Assembly (NCBI GenBank): GCA_963720515.1
Contig: OY970397.1
Location: forward strand, 310,001-374,000
DNA length: 64,000 nucleotides
Reading direction: 5' to 3'
DNA from: G963720515 sp963720515
Lineage (GTDB): Bacteria; Actinomycetota; Thermoleophilia; Gaiellales; Gaiellaceae
Shown here: one piece after another, positions 9,367-17,651 of the stretch
How positions within the stretch are numbered: the stretch's first letter is position 1
How the letters are laid out: each line of letters opens with the position of its first letter
The notes under the pieces: generated by a model
Seen by the model: the letters and a program-made list of their open reading frames with translations, nothing else
Told to the model about the DNA's origin: nothing
Databases searched by the model: none
Program-made: the position numbers and the translations under genes

Positions 9367-10425
9367 TTACGGCGTGACGATGACCTTCCCGTGCATGAAC
9401 GGGAAGTGGATCATGCAGTAGTAGGTGAAGGAACCCGCCTCGGTGAACGTGATCCGGGCGAGCCGCCGGAGCGGGGTGGAGGGTGCGCGGTCGAGCGCTG
9501 GCGTGGCGACGAAGCCGTTGCCGTGGCTCGTCTTCGAGTGCATCCGCGGCGTGTGGTCGGAGCCGTAGATGAGCACGGGGTCGACCTGGTTCGGGCTCGT
9601 CGGGCCCTGCGGGAACAGGTCGTTCGCGCCAATGAAGCCGCGGATCCAGGCCTGCGGGCCGAAGCCGACGTTGTGCGGCTCGGTGGCGGAGCCCGCGACG
9701 AAGTCCACCGTCGTTCCGACCCTCACGCGCAGGGTCTGGGGGGCGAAGGCGAAGAGCGTCACGCCGTTGCGCTCGGGGCCCGTCACGATCGTCTTCGGCG
9801 GGTGGTGCGCGGCGATCAGCTGCCGGGCGGTCGCCCAGCCGGCCAGGGTCTGCCTGTCGGCCTTGGCCGTAACGGCGGCCGGGCCCGGGAGCGGAGTGGA
9901 CGCCGGGAGGACGTAGATCTTCCCGTACATCCCCGGGTGGAACAGGCAGCGGTAGCCGTACTGGCCCGCCTTCGTGAACTTGAACGTGACGCTCGGGGCG
10001 CCGAAGTCGCGGCCGACGGCGCGGCTGTGCAGCGCGTGGCTCGAGATCGTGGTCGAGCCGATCGGCGCCACGACGCCGACGTTGTAGACGTACTTCGCGA
10101 ACCCGTTGAAGAAGAACGGAGCAGCCGCGGAGTCGTTGACCCCCGCGTAGGTCGAGCCGCTCGGGTCGGGCGCGATGAACGAGAGCTGCCGGGGCAGCGT
10201 GGGCCCGACGAAGCTGACCGTGTGGCCGCTCGGCGTCGTGAACTTGACCGAGTCGCCGACGTGGACGAAGACGACGCCCGGCATGAACCGGTTCTGCGTC
10301 GCGACGCCCGGAGCCCCGTGACGGCTCTGCTCGCCGGCGTAGACGGTGTAGGTGGCCGAGAAGGCGGCCGGTGCGGTGACGGCGAGAACGACGAGCGCGA
10401 GGGCGGCAAGAATGACTCGTTTCAT
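9367..10425 (-). CDS. Secreted protein with two plastocyanin-like cupredoxin domains
   Basis: 352 residues with a clear signal peptide (MKRVILAALALVVLAVTAPAAFSA). Each half has a full type 1 copper ligand set: H68 with C160-H163-M166 (CLFHPGM), and H251 with C337-H340-M344 (CMIHFPFM). Two complete blue-copper sites in one exported chain suggest an extracellular electron carrier or copper-binding protein. The partner is unknown; no oxidase is adjacent. It is transcribed divergently from the RTX-like gene across a 157-bp gap. Confidence 0.85.
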   Translation of the reverse strand: MKRVILAALALVVLAVTAPAAFSATYTVYAGEQSRHGAPGVATQNRFMPGVVFVHVGDSVKFTTPSGHTVSFVGPTLPRQLSFIAPDPSGSTYAGVNDSAAAPFFFNGFAKYVYNVGVVAPIGSTTISSHALHSRAVGRDFGAPSVTFKFTKAGQYGYRCLFHPGMYGKIYVLPASTPLPGPAAVTAKADRQTLAGWATARQLIAAHHPPKTIVTGPERNGVTLFAFAPQTLRVRVGTTVDFVAGSATEPHNVGFGPQAWIRGFIGANDLFPQGPTSPNQVDPVLIYGSDHTPRMHSKTSHGNGFVATPALDRAPSTPLRRLARITFTEAGSFTYYCMIHFPFMHGKVIVTP

Positions 10426-10582
10426 GTCGCGGGTGCTCCTTGGCGTGTAGGGGGATTGGATCGGCGGATGGTAGGACGATCCGGCCGCGATTCAAGTACG
10501 GGTAACCCCCCTCGTCACGGGCGCCCGTCTCCTACTCAGCCCTCGACATCGCGCCAGAAACGCGAAATCATCCGGCGCTCAG

Positions 10583-12736
10583 ATGCGACACCCCCAACGA
10601 CTCCTCGTGCTCGTCTCGCTCCTGGCCGTCGGGCTCGGTGTGGCGGGCCAGGCGTCCGCGGCCGTGAAGGCGAAGGTCAGCCGCGGCACGCTGACCGTCA
10701 CCGGAACCGCGACGGGCGAGAAGATCCAGCTCCGCGCGGCGCCGCGCGGGCGGCTCGTGGTGGACGTGCGCGCGAACGGCTCGGCCGACTTCACGTTCCG
10801 CCGCAGCGCGTTCCGCCGGATCATCGTGAACGGCGGCGGCGGCAGCGACCGTCTCTCGATCAACGAGTCGCGCGGCGTCTTCACGACCACCGAGGCGACG
10901 ACGCTGAACGGGCAGGCCGGCGCGGACACGCTGATCGGCGGCACGGGCAACGAGCGCCTGAACGGCGGGGCCGGCACCGACACGGTGGACGGGAACGGCG
11001 GTGCGGACACAGTCTCGCTCGGCGACAGCTCCGACGTCTTCTCGTGGTCCGTCGGCGAGGGCGCCGACCGCGTCAGCGGCGATGGCGGCCTGGACGCGGT
11101 CACGGTGAACGGAACCGCCGGCAACGACACGATCAGCGTCTCCCCGGGCGCCACCGGCCACGTGGTCGTGAGCGGCGGCCCGAACCTCACCGGCGCCGAG
11201 ACCCTTGTCGTGAACGGGCTCGGCGGCAACGACGTCCTGTCCGCGGGCGCGATCGCCGGCCTCGTCGATCTCACCCTCGACGGCGGCGCGGGCAACGACA
11301 ACGCGACCGGCGGCTCGGGCGACGACATCTTGATCGGCGGCCTCGGGAACGACATCGTGGGCACCGGCGCCGGCAGCGACTCCGCGTTCCTCGGCGACGG
11401 CGACGACCTCTTCACCTGGAATGCAGGCGACGGCGACGACGAGGTCGAAGGCGAGATCGGCAACGACTCCGCGAGCATCCAGGGGACGAGCGGGGCCGAC
11501 GCCTTCACGGCGTCGGCCGACGCGGGGCGCTTCGTGGTCGGGCACAGCGGCGGCACCGTCACGGTCGACGGGGGCGGCGTCGAGTCGCTCTCGATCATCC
11601 CGCTCGGGGGCGCGGACTCGGTCGGCATCGCATCGCTCGCCGGCTCGGGCCTGACGTCCATGACCGTCTCCCTCGCGGTGCTTGCAGCCGGTGACGCCGC
11701 CATGGATCAGGTGGCCGTGAACGGCACGAGCGGTGCCGACGTGATCCAGGCCGTGTCTGCCGCTAGCACCGTGAACGTCACCGGTACGGCGGTCCCCGTC
11801 TCGATCCTCTTCTCCGAGCCTGCGAACGACCGCCTCACCGTGAACGGTCTGGAAGGCAACGACACGCTCTCCGCCGGGGTGCTTGCGGCGCTCATCCAGC
11901 TCACCCTCGATGGCGGGATCGGGACCGACACGCTGAACGGCGGGAACGGCGCCGACACGCTCATCGGCGACGACGGCAACGACACGATCGACGGGAACGG
12001 CGGCAACGACACGGCGTTCATGGGGAACGAGAACGACACGTTCGTGTGGGATCCGGGCGACGGCAGCGACATCGTCGAGGGCCAGAGCGGCACGGACACG
12101 CTGCGCTTCAACGGCGCGGCCGGCGCGGAGATCTTCGCCGCGTCGTCGAACGGCGGCCGGCTCCTCTTCACCCGCAACGTCGGGAACATCGTCATGGACA
12201 CCGACGACGTCGAGGTGCTCACCGTCAACGCGCTCGGGGGCACCGACACAGCGACCGTGAACGACCTCGTGGCGACCGATGTCCAGACGGTCAACCTCGA
12301 CCTCGGCGTGAGCGGCGCCAGCGACGGCGCGGTCGACGCGGTCGTCGTCGACGGCACGCTTGGCGCGGACACGATCGGCCTGGCCGGCTCCGGCGGCAAC
12401 GTCGCCCTCCAGGCGAACGGCGTCGCGGTCACGATCCTGAACGCCGCCCCGGCAAACGACACGCTCATCCTCAACACGTTGGCCGGCGCCGACGCGATCA
12501 ACGCGTCCGGCCTCGCCGCCACGAGCGTGCTGCTGTTCGTGAACGCCGGCACCGAGGACGACATTGTCGTCGGCAGCACGGGAAACGACATGGTGAACGG
12601 CGACGCGGGCAACGACATCCTGAGCGCCGGCAACGGAGCCGACACACTGAACGGCGGCACCGAGACGGATTACTGCGATGGCGGTGCGGGCATCGACGCC
12701 GGCTCGAACTGTGAGACCAGCGTCAACATCCCGTAG
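10583..12736 (+). CDS. Secreted RTX-like (hemolysin-type calcium-binding) repeat protein
   Basis: 717 residues with a signal peptide (MRHPQRLLVLVSLLAVGLGVAGQASA). Four clusters of GGxGxDxL nonapeptides (near residues 105-140, 230-270, 440-480 and 655-705) alternate with longer beta-rich modules containing VNGLGGNDxLSAG or VDGTLGADTI. The nonapeptides form calcium-binding parallel beta-rolls in known RTX proteins. There is no adjacent type I secretion system and the N-terminus is Sec-type, so this looks like an actinobacterial surface protein rather than a toxin. The modular repetition suggests internal duplication. Confidence 0.88.
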   Translation: MRHPQRLLVLVSLLAVGLGVAGQASAAVKAKVSRGTLTVTGTATGEKIQLRAAPRGRLVVDVRANGSADFTFRRSAFRRIIVNGGGGSDRLSINESRGVFTTTEATTLNGQAGADTLIGGTGNERLNGGAGTDTVDGNGGADTVSLGDSSDVFSWSVGEGADRVSGDGGLDAVTVNGTAGNDTISVSPGATGHVVVSGGPNLTGAETLVVNGLGGNDVLSAGAIAGLVDLTLDGGAGNDNATGGSGDDILIGGLGNDIVGTGAGSDSAFLGDGDDLFTWNAGDGDDEVEGEIGNDSASIQGTSGADAFTASADAGRFVVGHSGGTVTVDGGGVESLSIIPLGGADSVGIASLAGSGLTSMTVSLAVLAAGDAAMDQVAVNGTSGADVIQAVSAASTVNVTGTAVPVSILFSEPANDRLTVNGLEGNDTLSAGVLAALIQLTLDGGIGTDTLNGGNGADTLIGDDGNDTIDGNGGNDTAFMGNENDTFVWDPGDGSDIVEGQSGTDTLRFNGAAGAEIFAASSNGGRLLFTRNVGNIVMDTDDVEVLTVNALGGTDTATVNDLVATDVQTVNLDLGVSGASDGAVDAVVVDGTLGADTIGLAGSGGNVALQANGVAVTILNAAPANDTLILNTLAGADAINASGLAATSVLLFVNAGTEDDIVVGSTGNDMVNGDAGNDILSAGNGADTLNGGTETDYCDGGAGIDAGSNCETSVNIP

Positions 12737-12759
12737 CACGCTCCGAGACGGGGACGCGG

Positions 12760-13035
12760 CTACCTGAGCAGGGTGGCGTACCTGTCACGCCACTCGTCGT
12801 CGGAGACCGAGCGTCGGAAGAAGGCCTCGAACACCGCCCGCGGAGTGGATCCCTCGGCGCGTGCGATCAGCGCCGCGGCCGCCGCGAGGTGGTAACGCAG
12901 CAGATCGTCGTCGATTCGCGCCACGGCGAGCAGCTGCTCGAACGCCCACACCATCTTCTCCGCCTCGGCAGCCGGCAGGCTGGAGCGGAGCTCGTCCGCG
13001 ATCGTCTCGAGGCTGACGTCGTCCCAGTCGAGCAT
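12760..13035 (-). CDS. Small hypothetical protein
   Basis: 91 residues, acidic and helical (MLDWDDVSLETIADELRSSL...), with no recognised domain, signal peptide or membrane segment. Codon use looks native and the amino-acid composition looks coding, unlike nearby antisense frames. No clear ribosome binding site is visible. It converges on the RTX-like gene and is divergent from the PRC-barrel gene. Confidence 0.5.
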   Translation of the reverse strand: MLDWDDVSLETIADELRSSLPAAEAEKMVWAFEQLLAVARIDDDLLRYHLAAAAALIARAEGSTPRAVFEAFFRRSVSDDEWRDRYATLLR

Positions 13036-13135
13036 GGAGTGATTATCGGCAGCACGGCGGCCGACACGAGACGTTTGGGGCCTGAACGGTCTGAAACACG
13101 GACCTCACACTTGCAATCGAAAGAGGGGGAAGAAA

Positions 13136-13489
13136 ATGGCAGCCACAGAGCTATGGACCTACCGCGAGACCTCGCTCGGCACGATGGACCTCTCGGGCTT
13201 CGAGGTCGAAGCGCAGGACGGTTCGATCGGCAAGATCGACGAGGCGTCGAACGAAGTGGGCGCCAGCTACGTCGTCGTCGACACGGGCCCCTGGATCTTC
13301 GGCAAAAAGGTGCTCCTGCCGGCCGGTGTGATCGACCGCGTGGACGCCGACGACGAGAAGGTCTACGTCGACCGGACGAAGGACGAGATCAAGAACGCGC
13401 CGGAGTTCGACGAGGACACCTACCGCGACACGCAGTACCGGGACGAGGTCGGCGGCTATTACGGAAGCAGCCGGCAGGATCGGCTCTAA
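13136..13489 (+). CDS. PRC-barrel domain protein
   Basis: 117 residues. The N-terminal ~80 residues match a PRC-barrel fold (DLSGFEVEAQDGSIGKID ... SYVVVDTGPWIFGKKVLLPAG), found in many soil bacterial stress proteins and related to the RimM beta-barrel. The tail is acidic and tyrosine-rich (DEDTYRDTQYRDEVGGYYG). A strong purine-rich ribosome binding site (AAAGAGGGGGAAG) precedes ATG 13136, and a terminator hairpin follows, so it is probably monocistronic and well expressed. Confidence 0.82.
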   Translation: MAATELWTYRETSLGTMDLSGFEVEAQDGSIGKIDEASNEVGASYVVVDTGPWIFGKKVLLPAGVIDRVDADDEKVYVDRTKDEIKNAPEFDEDTYRDTQYRDEVGGYYGSSRQDRL

Positions 13490-13505
13490 CTACCAGGGAC
13501 GCTTC

Positions 13506-13538
13506 GACGCCGCAGCGGCCTCGTGCCGCTGCGGCGTC
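13506..13538 (+). terminator. Terminator hairpin after the PRC-barrel gene
   Basis: A perfect 14-bp stem (GACGCCGCAGCGGC with its complement) and a 5-nt loop begins 16 bp after the stop codon. Only a short T-poor tail follows (ACGTTCTCC), as is common in high-GC genomes. Confidence 0.7.
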
Positions 13539-13577
13539 ACGTTCTCCGGGGCAGCCCGCGGGCGCCGAGGCTGGCTA

Positions 13578-13625
13578 CAGGGCCGGTAGGACTCGAACCT
13601 ACAACCCCGGTTTTGGAGACCGGCG
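13578..13625 (-). pseudogene. 3' half of a second tRNA-Trp (remnant)
   Basis: The minus strand holds an anticodon arm with CCA anticodon, variable region, complete T arm and the 3' acceptor strand CGGCCCT, matching the neighbouring intact tRNA-Trp, but everything 5' of the anticodon arm is lost. The T stem differs from the intact gene by a paired change (GTAGG/CCTAC versus GAAGG/CCTTC), so base pairing was maintained. That points to a formerly functional tandem copy or a functional donor tRNA. Confidence 0.7.
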
Positions 13626-13682
13626 GTTTTCGTGATGGGAAGGCGGCTCGCGCACCGTGCGGTACCGCATGGCCAGAGGGAA

Positions 13683-13755
13683 CAGGGCCGGAAGGACTCG
13701 AACCTTCAACCCCCGGTTTTGGAGACCGGTGCTCTGCCAATTGAGCTACGGCCCT
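13683..13755 (-). tRNA. trnW: tRNA-Trp (CCA anticodon)
   Basis: 73 nt on the minus strand. The acceptor AGGGCCG pairs with CGGCCCT, the D arm is GCTC...GAGC, the anticodon loop CTCCAAA gives CCA, the T loop is TTCGAGT and the discriminator is G. CCA is not encoded. In many bacteria trnW precedes secE-nusG, but that arrangement is absent here; downstream lies the partial tRNA-Trp copy. Confidence 0.95.
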
Positions 13756-13782
13756 CGGCGTGCCTCATTCTAGTATCGGCCC

Positions 13783-13944
13783 GTGCGGCGGCCCCTCGGC
13801 GTCCTCTTCTCGCTCATCGCGCTCGGCTTCGCCGGGGTGGCGATCGCAGCGGCCCTCGCGGGCGGGCTGGCCTGGGTGATCGCCGTCGCTTCGGCCCTCC
13901 TTTCGGCCTGGATGTGGGAGCAGGCATTTCGGGCCTTCCGATGA
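13783..13944 (+). CDS. Small membrane protein, 53 aa
   Basis: GTG start with in-frame stop TGA at 13942. The product begins MRRPLGVLFSLIALGF and contains two hydrophobic segments (about 7-25 and 28-45) ending in WEQAFRAFR. The basic N-terminus and native codon use support coding. It ends 20 bp before the sigma-factor start, so it may be co-transcribed. No Shine-Dalgarno is obvious. Function unknown. Confidence 0.5.
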   Translation: MRRPLGVLFSLIALGFAGVAIAAALAGGLAWVIAVASALLSAWMWEQAFRAFR

Positions 13945-13964
13945 GCGGCTCTATGCTCCCCTGA

Positions 13965-14744
13965 GTGGAGGCGTCGCTCGACACCCAGTCTCTCTGGCGC
14001 GAGTTCAAGCGGACCGGCGACCGTGCGCTCCGGGACCGGCTGATCCTGACCTATGCGCCGCTCGTGAAATACGTGGCCGGCCGGCTCGGCTCCGGGCTCC
14101 CCGCACACGTCGAGGAGGGCGACCTCGTGTCGTACGGGCTGCTCGGTCTCATCGGCGCGATCGAGCGCTTCGACCCCGAGCGCGACATCAAGTTCGAGAC
14201 GTACGCGATCGCGCGGATCAAGGGCTCGATCATCGACGAGCTGCGCTCCATGGACTGGGTGCCGCGGTCGGTGCGCGCCCGGGCCCGTGACATCGAGCGG
14301 ACGATCGCGACGCTCGAGGCGAAGCTCCGTCGGGCGCCGAACGACGAGGAGATCTCCGCGCACCTCGGCATCACCGAGGAGGAGTTCCAGGACTCGCTGC
14401 TCGAGATCTCGCGCTCCTCGATCGCGGCGCTCGACGAGCTCTGGGCCGGCTCGACGGGCGGCGACCCGGTCGCCTTGATCGACACGATCGAGGATCCCGA
14501 GGCGCCCGAGCCGCAGATGGCGATGGCGCAGACCGAGCTCCGCGAGGCGCTCGGCGAGGCGATCGCACGGCTGCCCGAGCGGGAGAAGCTCGTCGTCACG
14601 CTGTATTACTACGAGGAGCTGACCCTCCGCGAAATCGGCGAGGTGCTTGGCGTGACCGAGTCGCGCGTCTCGCAGCTCCACACGAAGGCGATCCTGCGCC
14701 TCAAGGCCCGGCTCTCGGGCTCCGTGCCGCACGCCGCCGGCTAG
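13965..14744 (+). CDS. whiG: RNA polymerase sigma factor, FliA/WhiG (sigma-28) family
   Basis: 259 residues. Region 2 shows LTYAPLVKYVAGRLGSGLP and GLLGLIGAIERFDPERDIKFETYA, with IKGSIIDELRSMDWVPRSVR typical of FliA/WhiG. Region 3 and region 4 follow, the latter with LPEREKLVVTLYYYEELTLREIGEVLGVTESRVSQLHTKA. In Actinobacteria this family controls sporulation (WhiG) or motility (FliA); no flagellar genes are here, so the role is unassigned. The start is GTG 13965. Confidence 0.9.
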   Translation: MEASLDTQSLWREFKRTGDRALRDRLILTYAPLVKYVAGRLGSGLPAHVEEGDLVSYGLLGLIGAIERFDPERDIKFETYAIARIKGSIIDELRSMDWVPRSVRARARDIERTIATLEAKLRRAPNDEEISAHLGITEEEFQDSLLEISRSSIAALDELWAGSTGGDPVALIDTIEDPEAPEPQMAMAQTELREALGEAIARLPEREKLVVTLYYYEELTLREIGEVLGVTESRVSQLHTKAILRLKARLSGSVPHAAG

Positions 14745-14761
14745 GCCGGCCCGGGACGAAC

Positions 14762-14779
14762 CGGCACATATTCGGTGCA
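14762..14779. promoter_or_regulatory. GGCAC-N6-GGYRC direct-repeat motif, copy 3
   Basis: CGGCACATATTCGGTGCA keeps the half-sites and spacing of copies 1 and 2; a further CGGCACCACTTCGGCG follows at about 14795-14810. It lies in the 200-bp gap between the sigma factor and the EF-G paralogue, about 170 bp before the latter's start. Nothing else clear is seen in this gap. Confidence 0.35.
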
Positions 14780-14944
14780 CTTCCGTGACAGACACGGCAC
14801 CACTTCGGCGATAGCATCGTTCCTGGTTGGGGGTGGGCTACGTTGGCGTCCGTCGTCACGCGCGCGGATCCAATCGGCCTCGGAAGCGCGTCGCCCGTTG
14901 CCATAGGCGGGCCTGGGCGACCTCGGTAGACTCGCCATTCGCCA

Positions 14945-17002
14945 ATGGCCACGTACGAATCCGGGAAAATCCGTAACGTCGCGGTGATCGGCCACCGCGG
15001 TACGGGCAAGACCTCGCTCGTCGAGGCGCTGCTCTTCCAGGCCGAGGCCACGAACCGGCTCGGCACCGTCGAGGGCGCAACCACCGTGTCCGACTGGGAG
15101 GACGAGGAGCACAAGCGGCAGATGTCGCTCTCCGCCGGCCTGTGCCACCTCGAGTGGCAGGGGCGCAAGGTGAACCTGATCGACACGCCGGGCGACGCCG
15201 GGTTCCAGGCCGACACGCTCGCCTCGCTCCACGTCGTCGAGGGCGCGGTCATGGTCGTGAACGCCGTCGCGGGCGTCGAGGTGCAGACGACGAGGCTCTG
15301 GGAGCGCTGCGAGGCGCTCGAGCTCTCGCGCGTCCTCTTCGTGAACATGCTCGACCGCGAGCGGGCGGACTTCTTCCACGCGCTCGAGGCGATCCGGTCG
15401 CAGCTCTCCGACCGCTGCGTCGCGATCGAGATCCCGATCGGCCACGAGCACGAGCTCGAGGGCGTCGTGGACCTCCTGCACATGAAGGCGTACATGGATC
15501 CGAGCGGCGAGCGCGAGGGTGGAACGTCGGACATCCCCGAAAGCATCCGCGCGCAGGCCGAGGAGTACCGGACGATGCTGATCGACTCCGTCGTCGAGAC
15601 GGACGAGGCCGTCATGGAGCGCTACCTCGGCGGCGAGGAGATCGGCGGCGAGGAGCTCGCGTCCGCGCTCAAGAACGCCGTCTCGCGCGACGAGCTCTTC
15701 CCGGTCGCCTGTGGGGCCGCGACGAAGAACCTCGGGACGACCACTCTCCTCGACCTGCTCGTCGAGGGCGTCCCGTCTCCGGCGAAGAAGCCGCTCAAGG
15801 TGGCCGCGCCGGAGAACGGCTCCGCCGCGTTCGTCTTCAAGACCGTCGCCGACCCGTTCGCCGGGCGCATCACGATCTTCCGCGTCCTCTCCGGCGAGAT
15901 CGGCGGCGACTCGGTGCTCGTGAACGGGCGCACGCACGGCAAGGAGCGGCTCGGGCAGCTCCTCGTCCTCCAGGGCAAGGATCACACGGCGGCCGAGAGC
16001 GGCTTCGCCGCGGGCGACATCGGCGCGGTCGCGAAGCTCAAGGAGACGACCACCGCGGACCTGCTGCTCTCGGACGACAAGCCCACGGAGGCGCCGAGCC
16101 TGGACTTCCCGCAGCCGGTCATGAGCTTCGCCATCACGCCGAAGACGAAGGGCGACGAGGACAAGATCGTGACCGCGCTCCGGCGGCTCGCTGAGGAGGA
16201 TCCGACCCTCGTCATCCGCCGCGACGACCAGACCGGGGAGCAGCTCCTCGCCGGACTTTCGCAGATGCACGTCGAGGTCGCCGTCGAGCGGATGAAGCGC
16301 CGCTTCGGCGCGGAGGTCGAGCTGCATCAGCCGCGCGTCCCGTACCTGGAGACGATCCGGAAGGAGTCGCGCGCCCGGCACCGCTACAAGAAGCAGACGG
16401 GCGGCCGCGGCCAGTTCGGCGACTGCACGATCGTGCTCGAGCCGCGCGAGGGCCACGAGGGCTACGAGTTCGTGGACAAGATCGTCGGCGGCGTCATCCC
16501 GCAGGGCTTCCGCCCGGCGGTGGACAAGGGGATCCAGGAGGCCATGCAGGCCGGCGAGCTCGCGGGCGCGCCGGTGCAGGGCGTGACCGTCAGGCTCGTC
16601 GACGGGCAAACCCACAACGTCGACTCCTCGGAGATGGCGTTCAAGATCGCCGGCTCGATGGCCTTCAAGGAGGCCTACGCGGAGGCCGACCCCGTGCTCC
16701 TCGAGCCGATCATGACGCTCGAGGCCACCGTCCCCGACGACGCGGTCGGCGCGATCAACGGGGACCTGAACTCGCGCCGCGGCCGGCTCCTCGGCATGGA
16801 GCCGCGGGCCGGGATGACGACGATCAAGGCCGAGGTGCCGATGGCCGAGCTGCTCACCTACTCCCAGACTCTGACGTCGCTCACCGGGGGCCGCGGCGAC
16901 TACAGCATGGGCTTCCTGCGCTACGACGAGGTTCCGTCGCACGTCGCGCAGAAGCTCATCGAGGAAACGAAGCGCGCCCGTGAGGAGGCAAAGACCTCAT
17001 GA
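14945..17002 (+). CDS. fusA2: Elongation factor G-like GTPase (EF-G2/FusA2 type)
   Basis: 685 residues with the full EF-G domain order. G1 is GHRGTGKTS, but G3 reads DTPGDAGF instead of DTPGHVDF, so the catalytic His position is Asp, and G4 reads NMLDRERA instead of NKMDR. Domain IV (GGRGQFGDC, GGVIPQGF) and domain V (SLTGGRGDYSMGF) are present. This matches the actinobacterial EF-G paralogue family rather than canonical FusA, which normally sits with rpsL-rpsG-tuf. Proposed roles in such paralogues include ribosome recycling or stress translation; none is proven here. Confidence 0.88.
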   Translation: MATYESGKIRNVAVIGHRGTGKTSLVEALLFQAEATNRLGTVEGATTVSDWEDEEHKRQMSLSAGLCHLEWQGRKVNLIDTPGDAGFQADTLASLHVVEGAVMVVNAVAGVEVQTTRLWERCEALELSRVLFVNMLDRERADFFHALEAIRSQLSDRCVAIEIPIGHEHELEGVVDLLHMKAYMDPSGEREGGTSDIPESIRAQAEEYRTMLIDSVVETDEAVMERYLGGEEIGGEELASALKNAVSRDELFPVACGAATKNLGTTTLLDLLVEGVPSPAKKPLKVAAPENGSAAFVFKTVADPFAGRITIFRVLSGEIGGDSVLVNGRTHGKERLGQLLVLQGKDHTAAESGFAAGDIGAVAKLKETTTADLLLSDDKPTEAPSLDFPQPVMSFAITPKTKGDEDKIVTALRRLAEEDPTLVIRRDDQTGEQLLAGLSQMHVEVAVERMKRRFGAEVELHQPRVPYLETIRKESRARHRYKKQTGGRGQFGDCTIVLEPREGHEGYEFVDKIVGGVIPQGFRPAVDKGIQEAMQAGELAGAPVQGVTVRLVDGQTHNVDSSEMAFKIAGSMAFKEAYAEADPVLLEPIMTLEATVPDDAVGAINGDLNSRRGRLLGMEPRAGMTTIKAEVPMAELLTYSQTLTSLTGGRGDYSMGFLRYDEVPSHVAQKLIEETKRAREEAKTS

Positions 17003-17030
17003 CCCCTCGCGGAGCGTCGCCCATCGGCTG

Positions 17031-17651
17031 ATGCAGGCCGGGCGGCAGGAGATGTACAGGACCTGCGCCGTCTGCTTCCGGACGCTCCTCCAGGGAGAGC
17101 GTTCGGCCCGCTACTCCCCGGGCGGCGACCAGTGGGTGGACGTCTGCCCGCTCTGCATCGACCAGGCGAACGAGAGGGGCTGGATCAAGGAGGGCACGCC
17201 GACCCAGCCGATCGTGGCCGAGACCCAGCGGAAGAAGCGGCGCCGGTTCGCGGGCCTCGCGGCGCTCATCGAGCCGCGGCGCGAGGAGGAGCCCGAGCGG
17301 GTCGTCTCAGAGCCGGTGCTGCGGCGGCTCTCGCCCGAGGAGCAGCTGCTCGTCGAGGCGTCCGAGGTCTTCAACAAGAGCCAGTACGCGCGCACGATCG
17401 CGGGCGTCGCCAAGAGCCTCGGCCCGGCGCGGGTCAGCATGATGCCGCTCTCCGGGACGAACACGGAGATCGTCATCACGATCGTCTGGGACATCTCCTG
17501 GTACCAGTACCGCGTCGTCTTCGAGTCGGCCCAGCCCGTGCGCCTCGAGGAGCGCGGCCAGGACCTGTCGGAGCTCGCCGAGCGCTTCCAGACCTGGAAC
17601 GCGACGTTCGACCCGGTCGGCCGCCTCAGGCCGGAGATTCCGCGGTTCTAG
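17031..17651 (+). CDS. Zinc-ribbon hypothetical protein
   Basis: 206 residues from ATG 17031 (alternative ATG 17052). The N-terminus has a likely zinc ribbon, CAVCFRTLL...VCPLCI (two CxxC pairs about 24 residues apart), then a basic linker (RKKRRRF) and a C-terminal domain ending ...RLRPEIPRF. No enzyme motifs are seen. It follows the EF-G paralogue by 28 bp and is probably co-transcribed, so a nucleic-acid-binding or translation-related role is possible but unproven. Confidence 0.7.
   Translation: MQAGRQEMYRTCAVCFRTLLQGERSARYSPGGDQWVDVCPLCIDQANERGWIKEGTPTQPIVAETQRKKRRRFAGLAALIEPRREEEPERVVSEPVLRRLSPEEQLLVEASEVFNKSQYARTIAGVAKSLGPARVSMMPLSGTNTEIVITIVWDISWYQYRVVFESAQPVRLEERGQDLSELAERFQTWNATFDPVGRLRPEIPRF

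Noticed and set aside
13523..13744. ORFs containing GLEPTTP-like sequence around 13.6 kb
   Set aside because: They are translations of the tRNA-Trp gene and its remnant, a familiar spurious ORF type.
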